Shown here piece after piece: positions 47,662 through 56,000 of a stretch of 64,000 nt of DNA (position 1 is its first letter; every line of letters starts with the position of its first letter). The DNA comes from Gammaproteobacteria bacterium (GTDB lineage Bacteria; Pseudomonadota; Gammaproteobacteria; UBA4575). The stretch is taken from the NCBI GenBank assembly GCA_014075255.1, contig CP046178.1, positions 630,001 to 694,000 on the forward strand, read 5' to 3'. The translations under genes and the position numbers were made by a program. The notes beneath the pieces were generated by a model. The model made no database searches. It saw only the letters and a program-made list of their open reading frames with translations, and was not told the origin of the DNA.

Positions 47662-48975
47662 TTAGTTTCCAGTCTCTTTTTCTGTGTCTTCGATCATTTC
47701 CAAAAATTTACTTGTGAGTTGTTGACTTTTTACTCGCTCAAGCACACCCTTGAATTTATCTATATCCCGAAGATTTTCATCTTCATTCTCAAGTAAATTA
47801 AATTCCTTAGCAATTCTTACTTTTTCATAAAATGGCAATCTAAGATAACGATAGACAACCTCACGCATGGTTTCATGTTCTAAGCTTGATTCTGGAGTTC
47901 TCACTTTGGGCTGAATAGTTGTTTCGTTTGTTTTGTTAGCAGTGTCTTTACAGTCGCTATGTCCATTATAATCAAGAGGTAGATTTATTTCAGTATGTGA
48001 ATAATTATCATTACCATCATCTGACCTGAAGCAATGGTCTTGTGTATTCCACTTTCTTGGGAATATTATAACCCTCATTTCCAGATCCTTATCAGTTAAA
48101 ACACTAACCTGAACAAGATTATATCTTGGCCCCCAGCTCGTGTGGTTACGTGTTGGATGTAAGGCGCCCGCATTAAGGCGTAATGCACCATTGCATTTCT
48201 GTATCTGGAATTCATGTGTGTGGCCATAGAGTTGTATTCGAGCGCGATTGTTTAAGTAACTATCAATTTTACTTTCATTGAGATTCCAATTTATAGGATG
48301 ATGGCATAACGTAATGTATTCAACATTCATATTCTTTGGAGGTACTTGAAACTCCCCTAGAACAAGATTACCTGGGCTATGACTATCACGAGGCTTATCT
48401 AAGTCAGATGATATAAGTACTGAATTTAGCCCTCTAAGTCGAAGCTCTATTTCACCATCAAGTTTTGTGAGTTCAGTTTCTTCCCAACATGGATTATCTG
48501 GATTAATTTCACAACCAAACTGAGTCGCAAATAAATTGTATTGTTCAATAGGTTGATAAATCCCAGAAGCAAATACTTTATCTCTACAGTATTCTGTGAT
48601 TACACTTGAAACCTGCTCAGGTTCCGTCTCCCTTATGTTTTTATGAATTTCACGTAGATGTTTACTTTTTTTTAATAAATCACGATCAACATCGTGATTG
48701 CCAGGCGTCACCCATACATTTCTCGGCATACATCCCAGTTTTTTACACAATTTATTCAACCACTCATCAGCAGTTGTATACTCTAAACTCTTGCCAGAAA
48801 AAGCAATGTCCCCAGTAACAAAAACGGCATTGATATTTATCTGTAATTCATCACATAGCTGTTTAATATCATTATCTAATTCATTACGAAGATCTTGATC
48901 CAAGTCATACATATCTCCACTACAGTGAGAGAAATGGATATCGGATAGATGTAAAAAAGTAAAGGTTTTCGGCAT
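47662..48975 (-). CDS. Calcineurin-like metallophosphoesterase of the GTPase system
   Basis: 437 residues. Binuclear-metal motifs in order: FLHLSDIHFSH near 5, FVTGDIAFSG near 52, VTPGNHDVDRD near 95, LCHHPINWN near 220 and LYGHTHEFQI near 250. The C-terminal 150 residues are less conserved and end in a charged helical region (YEKVRIAKEFNLLENEDENLRDIDKF). It could cleave a nucleotide, nucleic-acid or protein phosphate substrate. First gene of the operon, so it is probably an enzymatic component of the system rather than a chance neighbour. No signal peptide. Confidence 0.85.
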   Translation of the reverse strand: MPKTFTFLHLSDIHFSHCSGDMYDLDQDLRNELDNDIKQLCDELQININAVFVTGDIAFSGKSLEYTTADEWLNKLCKKLGCMPRNVWVTPGNHDVDRDLLKKSKHLREIHKNIRETEPEQVSSVITEYCRDKVFASGIYQPIEQYNLFATQFGCEINPDNPCWEETELTKLDGEIELRLRGLNSVLISSDLDKPRDSHSPGNLVLGEFQVPPKNMNVEYITLCHHPINWNLNESKIDSYLNNRARIQLYGHTHEFQIQKCNGALRLNAGALHPTRNHTSWGPRYNLVQVSVLTDKDLEMRVIIFPRKWNTQDHCFRSDDGNDNYSHTEINLPLDYNGHSDCKDTANKTNETTIQPKVRTPESSLEHETMREVVYRYLRLPFYEKVRIAKEFNLLENEDENLRDIDKFKGVLERVKSQQLTSKFLEMIEDTEKETGN

Positions 48976-49429
48976 GAACTATTTTCACAAGATAATTAAT
49001 TTTACAATACAATTATAAAGTATATGGATGGAGTTTATAACAAAGATCTAACCAGATGGTATTAAGAAAACATTACTTATTTATATAATTCAATAAGATA
49101 GATGCAATTGAGAGTAGTCGTAGTCGCCGCCATCCAGTAATGTCTTGAGACTTTCAACAGTGTTCATAGAAGTCTAAAGTTTTTAGACTTTTATCTCTTA
49201 ACTTTAAAGAAACAAGATTCAATTTTTTAATACATATGTATCAACCAACCTCATATAAAAGCCTTTAGGGGCAACTCTTAGCTCGCCTCCTTACGCTTAT
49301 ATATATACCAGTAACTTAGCGCGCAATGCGGTAGTGCACTCATACACCCTTATTCACTCTATAATGAATGTGAGTTAGGTAATCGGGAAAACCCCAGAAC
49401 TCGACGTTAAATACATTAAGAATAGGATC
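48976..49429. other. Divergent intergenic region with hairpin and repeat
   Basis: 454 bases between the phosphoesterase gene (minus) and the 368-residue gene (plus). A TATAAT on the minus strand (49012-49017) may be the operon's -10 box. A hairpin AAGTCTAAA/TTTAGACTT (49170-49178, 49182-49190) and the imperfect repeat at 49313-49353 are also here. No ORF I can support. Confidence 0.55.
49313..49353. repeat. Imperfect repeat, left copy, before orphan gene
   Basis: AACTTAGC...GGTAGTGCACT...CACCCT here is similar to AACTTAGC...GGTAGTGCGCT...CACCCT at 50670-50712. The pair flanks the 368-residue gene in the same orientation, each with a G-rich GGGGCA motif about 40 bases upstream. Confidence 0.55.
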
Positions 49430-50536
49430 ATGGATCAAAGTGTAATATCTGATAATTGGTCACTGCAGTGCATTTCCGAACTACTTACTGCGGGGATGAA
49501 AGATGCAGAAAGTCATTACATTAAAATTGACCGCAAGAATGATTCTTATGGCTATGTGAGTCTACCCTATGCGGTCATTCAAACTGAGGCCTTATTTGAT
49601 ATTTTTACGGACATTATTCTTCGCAATCAAATAATAGTCGATGAAGAATATATTCATGTTTGGAATCAGAAAGGAAGTCCATTCCAGAGCGCGTTAAATA
49701 AAGGTGTTATTAGATCATATCCCTTCTTAGTCGATGAAGAAAAACTAATCGATCCTAGGAATGAATTTGTAGATCGCCTTTGTGTGACATCAGCATTGAA
49801 AAAAGATCACCAAGAAAACAGTGATGGATGGAACAAAAACAAATGTTCTCCTCATGAGTATTTATCTCAAACTCTATGGGGCGGCGCTGGTATGCTAGCG
49901 AGGGGATTTGTTTATAAAAAGGGTTACACACCTCATCCGGTCCGTAAAAGATTATTCATTGATGCGGGTATCGCAATGACAAGTGAGGATGCTGTAGTTC
50001 AATTAGATAATCTTATTTCTGAAAAACGTGCAAATATTTCATCTGTAAATATTAAGCAAGATGAGCTTCATTCTTTGACAGTAAACATGCCCCCTTTGCC
50101 AATCAAAGTCATTCAAGAATCCAATTCAATTAATGATCTAATTACTGTTGCATTGCAGCTAAGAGAGGAATATCAAGAATTAAGAAACTGGCTTGGATGC
50201 TACCAACAAGCACTAAGTGACGGTAGTTACAGGGAGATATCTAAGTATAAAAAGATTCTTCACTCAATATCTCAGTACGTTGATTCAAAAATGGGAGTGA
50301 TTGATCCTAATGCTCCGACTTTTTCCATAAGTATCTCGGTCTTAAAAATCGCTAGAAAAGGGCAACCAATAAATACTATTCAAAATCAATTCGGAATTCG
50401 GTCAATGATAAACAAACTCATTGTCAGTAAATCTGGGAATACTGAGATTAAGAAATTTTTAAACTTTTTTGAGCAAAGAAATACAACTGTAGGACTAAAA
50501 GTTATTGATAGCTTTGCGCAGAAAAGCATTAAATAA
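49430..50536 (+). CDS. Orphan island protein, 368 residues
   Basis: No family recognised. Soluble, no signal peptide or membrane helix. Visible regions: an N-terminal mixed domain (DNWSLQCISELLTAGMKDAESHYIKID), a central Gly-rich turn GGAGMLARGFVYKKGYTPHPVRKRLFID near 155-180, then helices with LISEKRANISS and LREEYQELRNWLGCYQQALS. It is divergent from the GTPase operon. It is flanked by imperfect direct repeats, so it may be an independent insertion in the island. It could be another conflict-system component, but that is only context. Confidence 0.7.
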   Translation: MDQSVISDNWSLQCISELLTAGMKDAESHYIKIDRKNDSYGYVSLPYAVIQTEALFDIFTDIILRNQIIVDEEYIHVWNQKGSPFQSALNKGVIRSYPFLVDEEKLIDPRNEFVDRLCVTSALKKDHQENSDGWNKNKCSPHEYLSQTLWGGAGMLARGFVYKKGYTPHPVRKRLFIDAGIAMTSEDAVVQLDNLISEKRANISSVNIKQDELHSLTVNMPPLPIKVIQESNSINDLITVALQLREEYQELRNWLGCYQQALSDGSYREISKYKKILHSISQYVDSKMGVIDPNAPTFSISISVLKIARKGQPINTIQNQFGIRSMINKLIVSKSGNTEIKKFLNFFEQRNTTVGLKVIDSFAQKSIK

Positions 50537-50550
50537 AGCAAACCGTTAAA

Positions 50551-50570
50551 TGCGGACTATATGATCCGCA
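50551..50570 (+). terminator. Weak hairpin after the orphan gene
   Basis: TGCGGA-ctatatga-TCCGCA, six-base perfect arms, 15 bases after the stop. No T-run follows, so it is at best a weak terminator. Confidence 0.3.
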
Positions 50571-50669
50571 ATTAAGCCGAATGCTGACAATCTTTTACAG
50601 TAAATTAAATTGGGGGCACTTATTGGGGCACAACAAATATTTAAATTTTGAGATTCGCCTTATTTCAAC

Positions 50670-50712
50670 AACTTAGCCCATGAGTTAGGTAGTGCGCTAG
50701 TCCACCCTACTT
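50670..50712. repeat. Imperfect repeat, right copy, after orphan gene
   Basis: Counterpart of 49313-49353 and similarly preceded by TGGGGGCAC (50611) and TTGGGGCACAAC (50623). About two thirds of bases match across the core. Confidence 0.55.
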
Positions 50713-50745
50713 TAATTCGAAGTCTGCTTTAGGTCTATATCGAGG

Positions 50746-52200
50746 TCATTTAATTTTTAGCTCTGGAGCCCAAGGCATTGAACAATCTGGTGTCCAGTTT
50801 TCCATAGCGACTTGTTTTGCTTTTTCAGCTTCAACCATTTTTTTCGTTGGAAGTGGCACTACAATAATAATTGCTAATGCAATTCCAATAGCAAGCACTC
50901 CAAATGCATCACTGTAACCTATTGCAGTTCCAGAGTATAAGGGGTTCCATGCTGCAAGTGAGTCGGAATTTGAGGTTACTATTGAGGAGAAAAGCGCAGC
51001 GCCTAACGAACCACCGATAAAATACATCATAGTATTAAGGCTAAGTGCAGAAGCTAAATTAGTTGAACGAACCATTGCTGAAACTACAGCAGCAATTGGT
51101 GTATTAAGAAGAGCAAAGCCAGCACCTAAAAAGCCTGCTAAGGTCATCATAATCATCACAGAACCACCAGAAAGAAATGATAATGAAACCATCGTTAGCA
51201 ACATAATACTTGCTCCCAATCTTGTTGGCAGCCTCGGACCTACACGATCTACCAAGCGACCCGCCAAAATCCCACAAATTGCAGCTGCGATGGCTCCAGG
51301 AAACATGACAAGACCAATCTGAAAAGTATCGAGTCCGTTATATTTAGCAAGCATAAGAGGAAACCCGATGATTGCAGCTAGGTTTACCGCTGCTACTAAG
51401 AAGGCCAAAAAAATTATCCGCAAATAGCGTATGTTCTTAATCAGCTCATTCGGTATAAATGGCTCATGAGAAGAACGTTGACGTAGCGTTAAACCTATCA
51501 GGCCAGCAACACTTAATGTCATTGCAGCTAACACAATCGGGTCTGTCCATCCAGATTGAGTGCTTTGTGAAACAGCATAAAGTAAACCTGTAATTACTAA
51601 TGCCAAACAAGTGCCACCAATGATATCTATTTTACCATTAGATTGTTCTTCATCACGGGGAAGAACCATCCATGCAAATGGCAAAACAAAAATTACTAGT
51701 GCACTGACACCAAAGATACCGCGCCAGCTTGCAAATTCCGTAATTATTCCTGTAACCAGTGGTCCAATTGCAGAACCCACACCCATTGTTGCACTAAGTA
51801 TACCGATTGCGATGCCTCGCTTTTCTTTTGAAAATGCACGACTGGCAATCGCCATACCAAGACCTGGGAAAGCAGCGCCCCCTGCAGCTTGCAGAATTCG
51901 TGCAGCTAACATCGTTTTAAAATTCGGTGCAGCAAAACAAGCAAGCGAACCTAGAAAAAATAATGTTATTCCTATTAAAAATAGTGGTCGTGCACCAAAC
52001 TTATCTGCTATGCGGCCATAAAACGGAATCGCAATACCATACGTCAATAAGTAAATGCTCATAACCCAACTAAGCTGCATTGTATTTATATCATATGCAG
52101 TACGCATTTCAGGAAGTATCACAGTAACTCCAGACGCATTGAGTACGCTAAAAAAAATCGCTACACAAACAACTAGAACGACGCTTTTTTTTATTTTCAT
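50746..52200 (-). CDS. MFS drug-efflux type transporter, DHA2-like
   Basis: 484 residues, with about 14 hydrophobic segments, the number usual for the DHA2 (EmrB/QacA) group. Motif A-like GRIADKFGARPLFLIGI lies near residue 62, and motif C-like GVGSAIGPLVTGIITEFASWR near 140. Proton-driven export of a small hydrophobic compound is the family's role; the substrate is unknown. It is ten bases downstream of the VOC gene and close to the isochorismatase gene, all on the minus strand opposite a LysR regulator. Confidence 0.88.
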   Translation of the reverse strand: MKIKKSVVLVVCVAIFFSVLNASGVTVILPEMRTAYDINTMQLSWVMSIYLLTYGIAIPFYGRIADKFGARPLFLIGITLFFLGSLACFAAPNFKTMLAARILQAAGGAAFPGLGMAIASRAFSKEKRGIAIGILSATMGVGSAIGPLVTGIITEFASWRGIFGVSALVIFVLPFAWMVLPRDEEQSNGKIDIIGGTCLALVITGLLYAVSQSTQSGWTDPIVLAAMTLSVAGLIGLTLRQRSSHEPFIPNELIKNIRYLRIIFLAFLVAAVNLAAIIGFPLMLAKYNGLDTFQIGLVMFPGAIAAAICGILAGRLVDRVGPRLPTRLGASIMLLTMVSLSFLSGGSVMIMMTLAGFLGAGFALLNTPIAAVVSAMVRSTNLASALSLNTMMYFIGGSLGAALFSSIVTSNSDSLAAWNPLYSGTAIGYSDAFGVLAIGIALAIIIVVPLPTKKMVEAEKAKQVAMENWTPDCSMPWAPELKIK

Positions 52201-52210
52201 CCGTCATTGT

Positions 52211-52669
52211 CTAAGGATGATCGTTGTATGCATCAATTTTGTTATTGTCAGAAATGAAACGAGATGCTGGGTCGTCGCCGGGATATTCGTCAAATTCGAT
52301 AACGTTTCGATCCGGATCTCGTACAAACAATGCGTTCATATCTTTAAATGTAAAGCGTCCAGTAATATTGATATTGTTTTCGTTCAAAAATGATTCTAAA
52401 TCAGACATTGATTCTACTTTCAACGCCATGTGAGTATAACCAGCGTATTTTTTATCGACATCCATCAAAACATTTTCATCGTTTTGTTCTGTACTTGGGC
52501 CAAGCAAATTCAACACAATACCTGATGCATGTCGCATCATTATTGGGTGACCCATTTCAAATCCAATATCGACGATCAATTCAAATCCGAATTTCTTGTA
52601 GAATTCAGTTGCACGTTGTTTCTCTTTTACACGAATACCAATGTGATCAATCTTTTGTATTGATACCAT
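52211..52669 (-). CDS. VOC/glyoxalase-superfamily protein
   Basis: 152 residues. IQKIDHIGIRVKEKQRATEFYKKFGFELI, then YTHMALKVESMSDLESFL and the end motif VRDPDRNVIEFDEYP form the vicinal-oxygen-chelate pattern, with His and Glu metal ligands. This fold covers glyoxalases, dioxygenases and resistance proteins, so the reaction cannot be specified. It lies between the MFS and isochorismatase genes. Confidence 0.82.
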   Translation of the reverse strand: MVSIQKIDHIGIRVKEKQRATEFYKKFGFELIVDIGFEMGHPIMMRHASGIVLNLLGPSTEQNDENVLMDVDKKYAGYTHMALKVESMSDLESFLNENNINITGRFTFKDMNALFVRDPDRNVIEFDEYPGDDPASRFISDNNKIDAYNDHP

Positions 52670-52758
52670 CGAAGTTCTCCTTATATATAGTAATTAAACT
52701 GTCCGACGTGTTTTAAATAACAGACTCCATGCGAAGCCTGTCATTTCTACTCTTCTAT

Positions 52759-53523
52759 CTATTTCCATTCCTTGTCTGGATCCATCTTGAACAAATATTC
52801 CATGAAGATTCGTGTGACCTCTTTTTCGGTAGCGTTGCGTGCATGATCACGTTGAAGTTCTGCCAAGACGACATTCCAAGTAATTGGTTTTACACCAGCA
52901 ATTTCCATACGCTTCATACCGTTGTCGTGTGAAAGCTGCGAAATGCTGCCAATCGTATCCTCCGGAACCAGCACTTCGTAACCGGTGTTCGCCGCCTCAA
53001 TCGCTGGGTAAGCCAAACATACATCAGTCCACAACCCGCCCATGATAAGTTTTGTTCGACCCGTTGCTTTAACAGCAGCAACAAACTCAGGCTCTTCCCA
53101 CGCATTTACGTTGGTACGATCTATGATAACCGCATTGGGTGCCAGTGCTTTGAGTTCTTCAATGAAAGGCTGCGAACCGTTCAAGCCAACACCAACATGT
53201 GAAAAAATAATCGGCAAATCAAAATGCACAGCTGATTTCACCAATGCGGTTGTATTGTTAAGTAGATCTTCATGGTTGATGCTTTTGACGCCCATCAAAA
53301 TATGAGGTTGATAGTCAATGAGTATCAGAGCGGAGTTGGTAGGCGAGATGAAAGGATCTTCATTTGGGTTTCGATGAGGTGTGCCTTGATAGTTATCTGG
53401 ATATTGGGCGACCCCATTTACTGTTTTAATCATGGTTTCTCCTTCCGCCGAAGCAGTTTGTATAGTGGTTAATAAAGCTGCTATAGCGACTAAAGCGATA
53501 ACAGGAAGTCTATAAATCTTCAT
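52759..53523 (-). CDS. Secreted isochorismatase-family hydrolase
   Basis: 254 residues with a signal peptide (to about residue 26, TASAEG), unusual for this mostly cytoplasmic family. The catalytic Asp is in ALILIDYQPHILMGV, and the nucleophilic Cys in MGGLWTDVCLAYPAIEA. It resembles YcaC-type amidohydrolases rather than true isochorismatase. Divergent from the LysR gene with two palindromes between, so it is probably its target. Confidence 0.85.
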   Translation of the reverse strand: MKIYRLPVIALVAIAALLTTIQTASAEGETMIKTVNGVAQYPDNYQGTPHRNPNEDPFISPTNSALILIDYQPHILMGVKSINHEDLLNNTTALVKSAVHFDLPIIFSHVGVGLNGSQPFIEELKALAPNAVIIDRTNVNAWEEPEFVAAVKATGRTKLIMGGLWTDVCLAYPAIEAANTGYEVLVPEDTIGSISQLSHDNGMKRMEIAGVKPITWNVVLAELQRDHARNATEKEVTRIFMEYLFKMDPDKEWK

Positions 53524-53582
53524 TTGTAGCGTTCTCCTGAGTAGTAAGGTGGTATGTCGCTACTATCCATCGTTTCAATTTC

Positions 53583-53628
53583 TTTCACTAGCTAGTAAAA
53601 TAACAATTTAGTGTTCTATTAATGGAAC
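53583..53628. promoter_or_regulatory. Two palindromes in the LysR/isochorismatase divergent promoter
   Basis: TTTCACTAGCTAGTAAAA (53583-53600) is palindromic apart from one pair, and GTTCTATTAATGGAAC (53613-53628), which ends five bases before the LysR start codon, is palindromic in seven of eight pairs. They are candidate binding sites for the adjacent regulator. Confidence 0.5.
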
Positions 53629-53632
53629 GATA

Positions 53633-54535
53633 ATGAATAATTTGAATGACATGGCCATCTTTGCCAAAGTGGCTGAATTCCAAGGTATTTCGCCTGCTGC
53701 GCGTGCATTACGCATGCCTAAATCTAAGGTAAGTCGCCGTATGGCAGCTCTAGAAGCTGAGTTGGGTGTGCGCTTGCTTGAAAGAAGCACAAGAGCAGTA
53801 CACCTCACCGAAGTTGGCGAGATATTTTTTCAATCCTGCAAACGAATAGTTGAAGAAGCGGAAGGTGCTAGAGAATCCGTTATACAAATGCTCGAAATTC
53901 CGCGTGGCCGGTTACGCGTTAATGCTTCGGTTGCAATTGGTCAGCACTTATTAGCACCCTTTCTGGGTGAATTTATGGCACTTTATCCCGAGATTGAGCT
54001 AGAGATGCAACTAGAGAATCGGAGAGTAGATTTAATTCACGAAGGCTATGATGTAGTTATTCGCCTTGGCAAGTTAGAGGATTCCACGCTGGTTAGTAAA
54101 GTGCTAGGCGAAGATCGTGCAATTCTTGTGGCATCGCCGAACTACATTAAACAGATGGGAATGCCGAAACAGTTAGGAGACCTAAAAAATCATCGTTTCT
54201 TAGTGATGGGTGACACACACAACTTCGATCATTGGGCACTAACAGATATTAATGATCGTCAAGAAACATTCGATGTAAGCCAGTATCAATATACGAATCT
54301 TAATGATCTGACAATGATACGCCAAGTAGCAATCGATGGCGGTGGCATTGCACTTATGCCCCGTTACCTATGTACAGATGATGTTATGAAATCCGGAAAG
54401 TTGTGCCAAATTTTAAGTGATTGGCGTACACCAACATTTCGCTTTTATGCGCTATATCCAAGTCATCGCAGCATGACGATTAAGTTAAGAGCATGGCTCG
54501 ACTTTTTTAGTAATAAGTTAAATATGCACAAATAG
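53633..54535 (+). CDS. LysR-family transcriptional regulator
   Basis: 300 residues. N-terminal winged helix-turn-helix: MNNLNDMAIFAKVAEFQGISPAARALRMPKSKVSRRMAALEAELGVRLLERSTRAVHLTE pattern (residues 1-60). The effector-binding domain begins near 90 (GRLRVNASVAIGQHLL). Members usually bind a small inducer and control a divergent gene. Here that is the isochorismatase-like gene, 109 bases away. Confidence 0.93.
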   Translation: MNNLNDMAIFAKVAEFQGISPAARALRMPKSKVSRRMAALEAELGVRLLERSTRAVHLTEVGEIFFQSCKRIVEEAEGARESVIQMLEIPRGRLRVNASVAIGQHLLAPFLGEFMALYPEIELEMQLENRRVDLIHEGYDVVIRLGKLEDSTLVSKVLGEDRAILVASPNYIKQMGMPKQLGDLKNHRFLVMGDTHNFDHWALTDINDRQETFDVSQYQYTNLNDLTMIRQVAIDGGGIALMPRYLCTDDVMKSGKLCQILSDWRTPTFRFYALYPSHRSMTIKLRAWLDFFSNKLNMHK

Positions 54536-54643
54536 TTTATAAACAAATCGATTTGGTTAAAGGTTAAATCGAGTGCCCTCTTTAAGTAAATCGTATAAAG
54601 TTTGGATATACATTTATATCAAGATTAAAACCAGAAAATCATT

Positions 54644-55162
54644 ATGAAAATATTAGCATTTGCAGCAAGTAGTAGTAAGAATTCGATTAATAAAAAGCTT
54701 GTAACTTATGCTGTAGGTTTACTCAAAAATGCCCAAACGGAGATTCTAGATCTAAATGATTATGAACTTCCTTTGTTTAGTGAAGATAAAGAAAAGGAAC
54801 TTGGCCACCCTTCCCTTGCAAATGATTTCTTATTAAAAATTTCTGGAAATGACGCGTTAATTATCTCATTTGCAGAACATAACGGTTCTTACACGGCTGC
54901 CTATAAAAACTTATTTGATTGGTGTTCTCGAATTAATACAAAGGTATTTCAAAATAAGCCGATGGTTCTTCTCGCAACATCACCTGGCCCAGGTGGTGCT
55001 TCTAATGTATTGACGACTGCCAAGACATCAGCACCTTTCTTTGATGGTAATGTAAAAGCTAGCGTATCAGTACCCAAGTTTTACGAAAATTTTGAATCTG
55101 GAAAGCTCATTAACCCTGAAATAGATGAGCAAGTTCATACTGCAGTTAAAAGCCTGTTTTAA
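54644..55162 (+). CDS. NAD(P)H-dependent FMN reductase
   Basis: 172 residues, flavodoxin-like. Opening KILAFAASSSKNSINKKLVTYAVGLL binds the FMN phosphate; FAEHNGSYTAAYKNLFDWCSR is the family's central signature. It reduces quinones, azo or nitro compounds or flavin; the substrate is unknown. Monocistronic-looking, between the LysR and the DUF2306-like genes. Confidence 0.88.
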   Translation: MKILAFAASSSKNSINKKLVTYAVGLLKNAQTEILDLNDYELPLFSEDKEKELGHPSLANDFLLKISGNDALIISFAEHNGSYTAAYKNLFDWCSRINTKVFQNKPMVLLATSPGPGGASNVLTTAKTSAPFFDGNVKASVSVPKFYENFESGKLINPEIDEQVHTAVKSLF

Positions 55163-55278
55163 AATCCAGCTAAGTCCAATACTGTTTAACTACAGCAGCG
55201 CATTATTGGGTTATATATAGGCTAATTATATATTACTGGCAATTATTAATTAAAAATTTACTGATAGAGAATAGCTCC

Positions 55279-55953
55279 ATGAAAGAGTTGGTAGTTTGGG
55301 TAATACATACTCCAGCTGGAGCTATTGGACTTGTTGCTGCTGTTGTTGCCTTGTTCGTAATGAAAGGAGGTAATATTCATCGAAAAGCTGGAAATTGGTT
55401 CACTGTTTCAATGTCTATAATGTTGATTTCAGGATTCACAGCAGCATATTTAAAAGAATCCACAGATGACATGTTTTTAAGTGCTGTAGTGCTTTATACC
55501 GTATTCACCGCATGGCTAACGGTGAAGCATAGAAAAAATGAAACTGGCTTCATGGAATATGCGGCTCTTGTATGGATTGTTGTTTTTGCTATAGCGGCAT
55601 TTTTTGTAAGCGCTGGTTGGCGTGGAGTAAATGTTCCAAGCGTTTATCTTTATTGGGGAGGTTTTGCAATTTTTTGTTCTATTGGTGATGCCCGTAATTT
55701 ATACCAGTCTGGCTTATCAGGAATACAACGTATTATTCGACATGTATGGCGTATCGGATTTTCTTTAATTTGGGCACTGTTGGCATTCACAGATAAGATT
55801 GTAAAAATGCAAGGTTCTAACGTTAAAGAAATGCCAATAGAACAAGTATTTTACATTGTTGGGATTCCGACGATGTTGGTACTTATAGTTATACTGTATT
55901 GGATAGTAAATATTCTATTTTTTTCTCGTAAGAAGTTTGCTAATTATTATTAA
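55279..55953 (+). CDS. Multi-pass membrane protein, DUF2306-like
   Basis: 224 residues with about six hydrophobic segments. NIHRKAGNWFTVSMSIMLISGFTAAYLK resembles the HR..G motif of DUF2306-type membrane proteins. No catalytic role is known for them. It follows the reductase gene by 116 bases. Convergent with the next gene. Confidence 0.7.
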   Translation: MKELVVWVIHTPAGAIGLVAAVVALFVMKGGNIHRKAGNWFTVSMSIMLISGFTAAYLKESTDDMFLSAVVLYTVFTAWLTVKHRKNETGFMEYAALVWIVVFAIAAFFVSAGWRGVNVPSVYLYWGGFAIFCSIGDARNLYQSGLSGIQRIIRHVWRIGFSLIWALLAFTDKIVKMQGSNVKEMPIEQVFYIVGIPTMLVLIVILYWIVNILFFSRKKFANYY

Positions 55954-55972
55954 AGGTCAGGTAACTTATTTT

Positions 55973-56000
55973 ATGTCTGCTTACGGCCAATAGCGGTCAT
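55973..56000. repeat. 28-bp palindromic repeat, copy 1
   Basis: 28 bases, ATGTCTGC...AGCGGTCAT. It covers the stop codon (TGA on the minus strand, 55997-55999) of the DUF4386-like gene. The other copies are at 56696-56723 and 57481-57508. Confidence 0.8.

Noticed and set aside
49170-49190. Terminator for the GTPase operon
   Set aside because: The hairpin lies upstream of that operon's first gene, not downstream, and has no gene leading into it.
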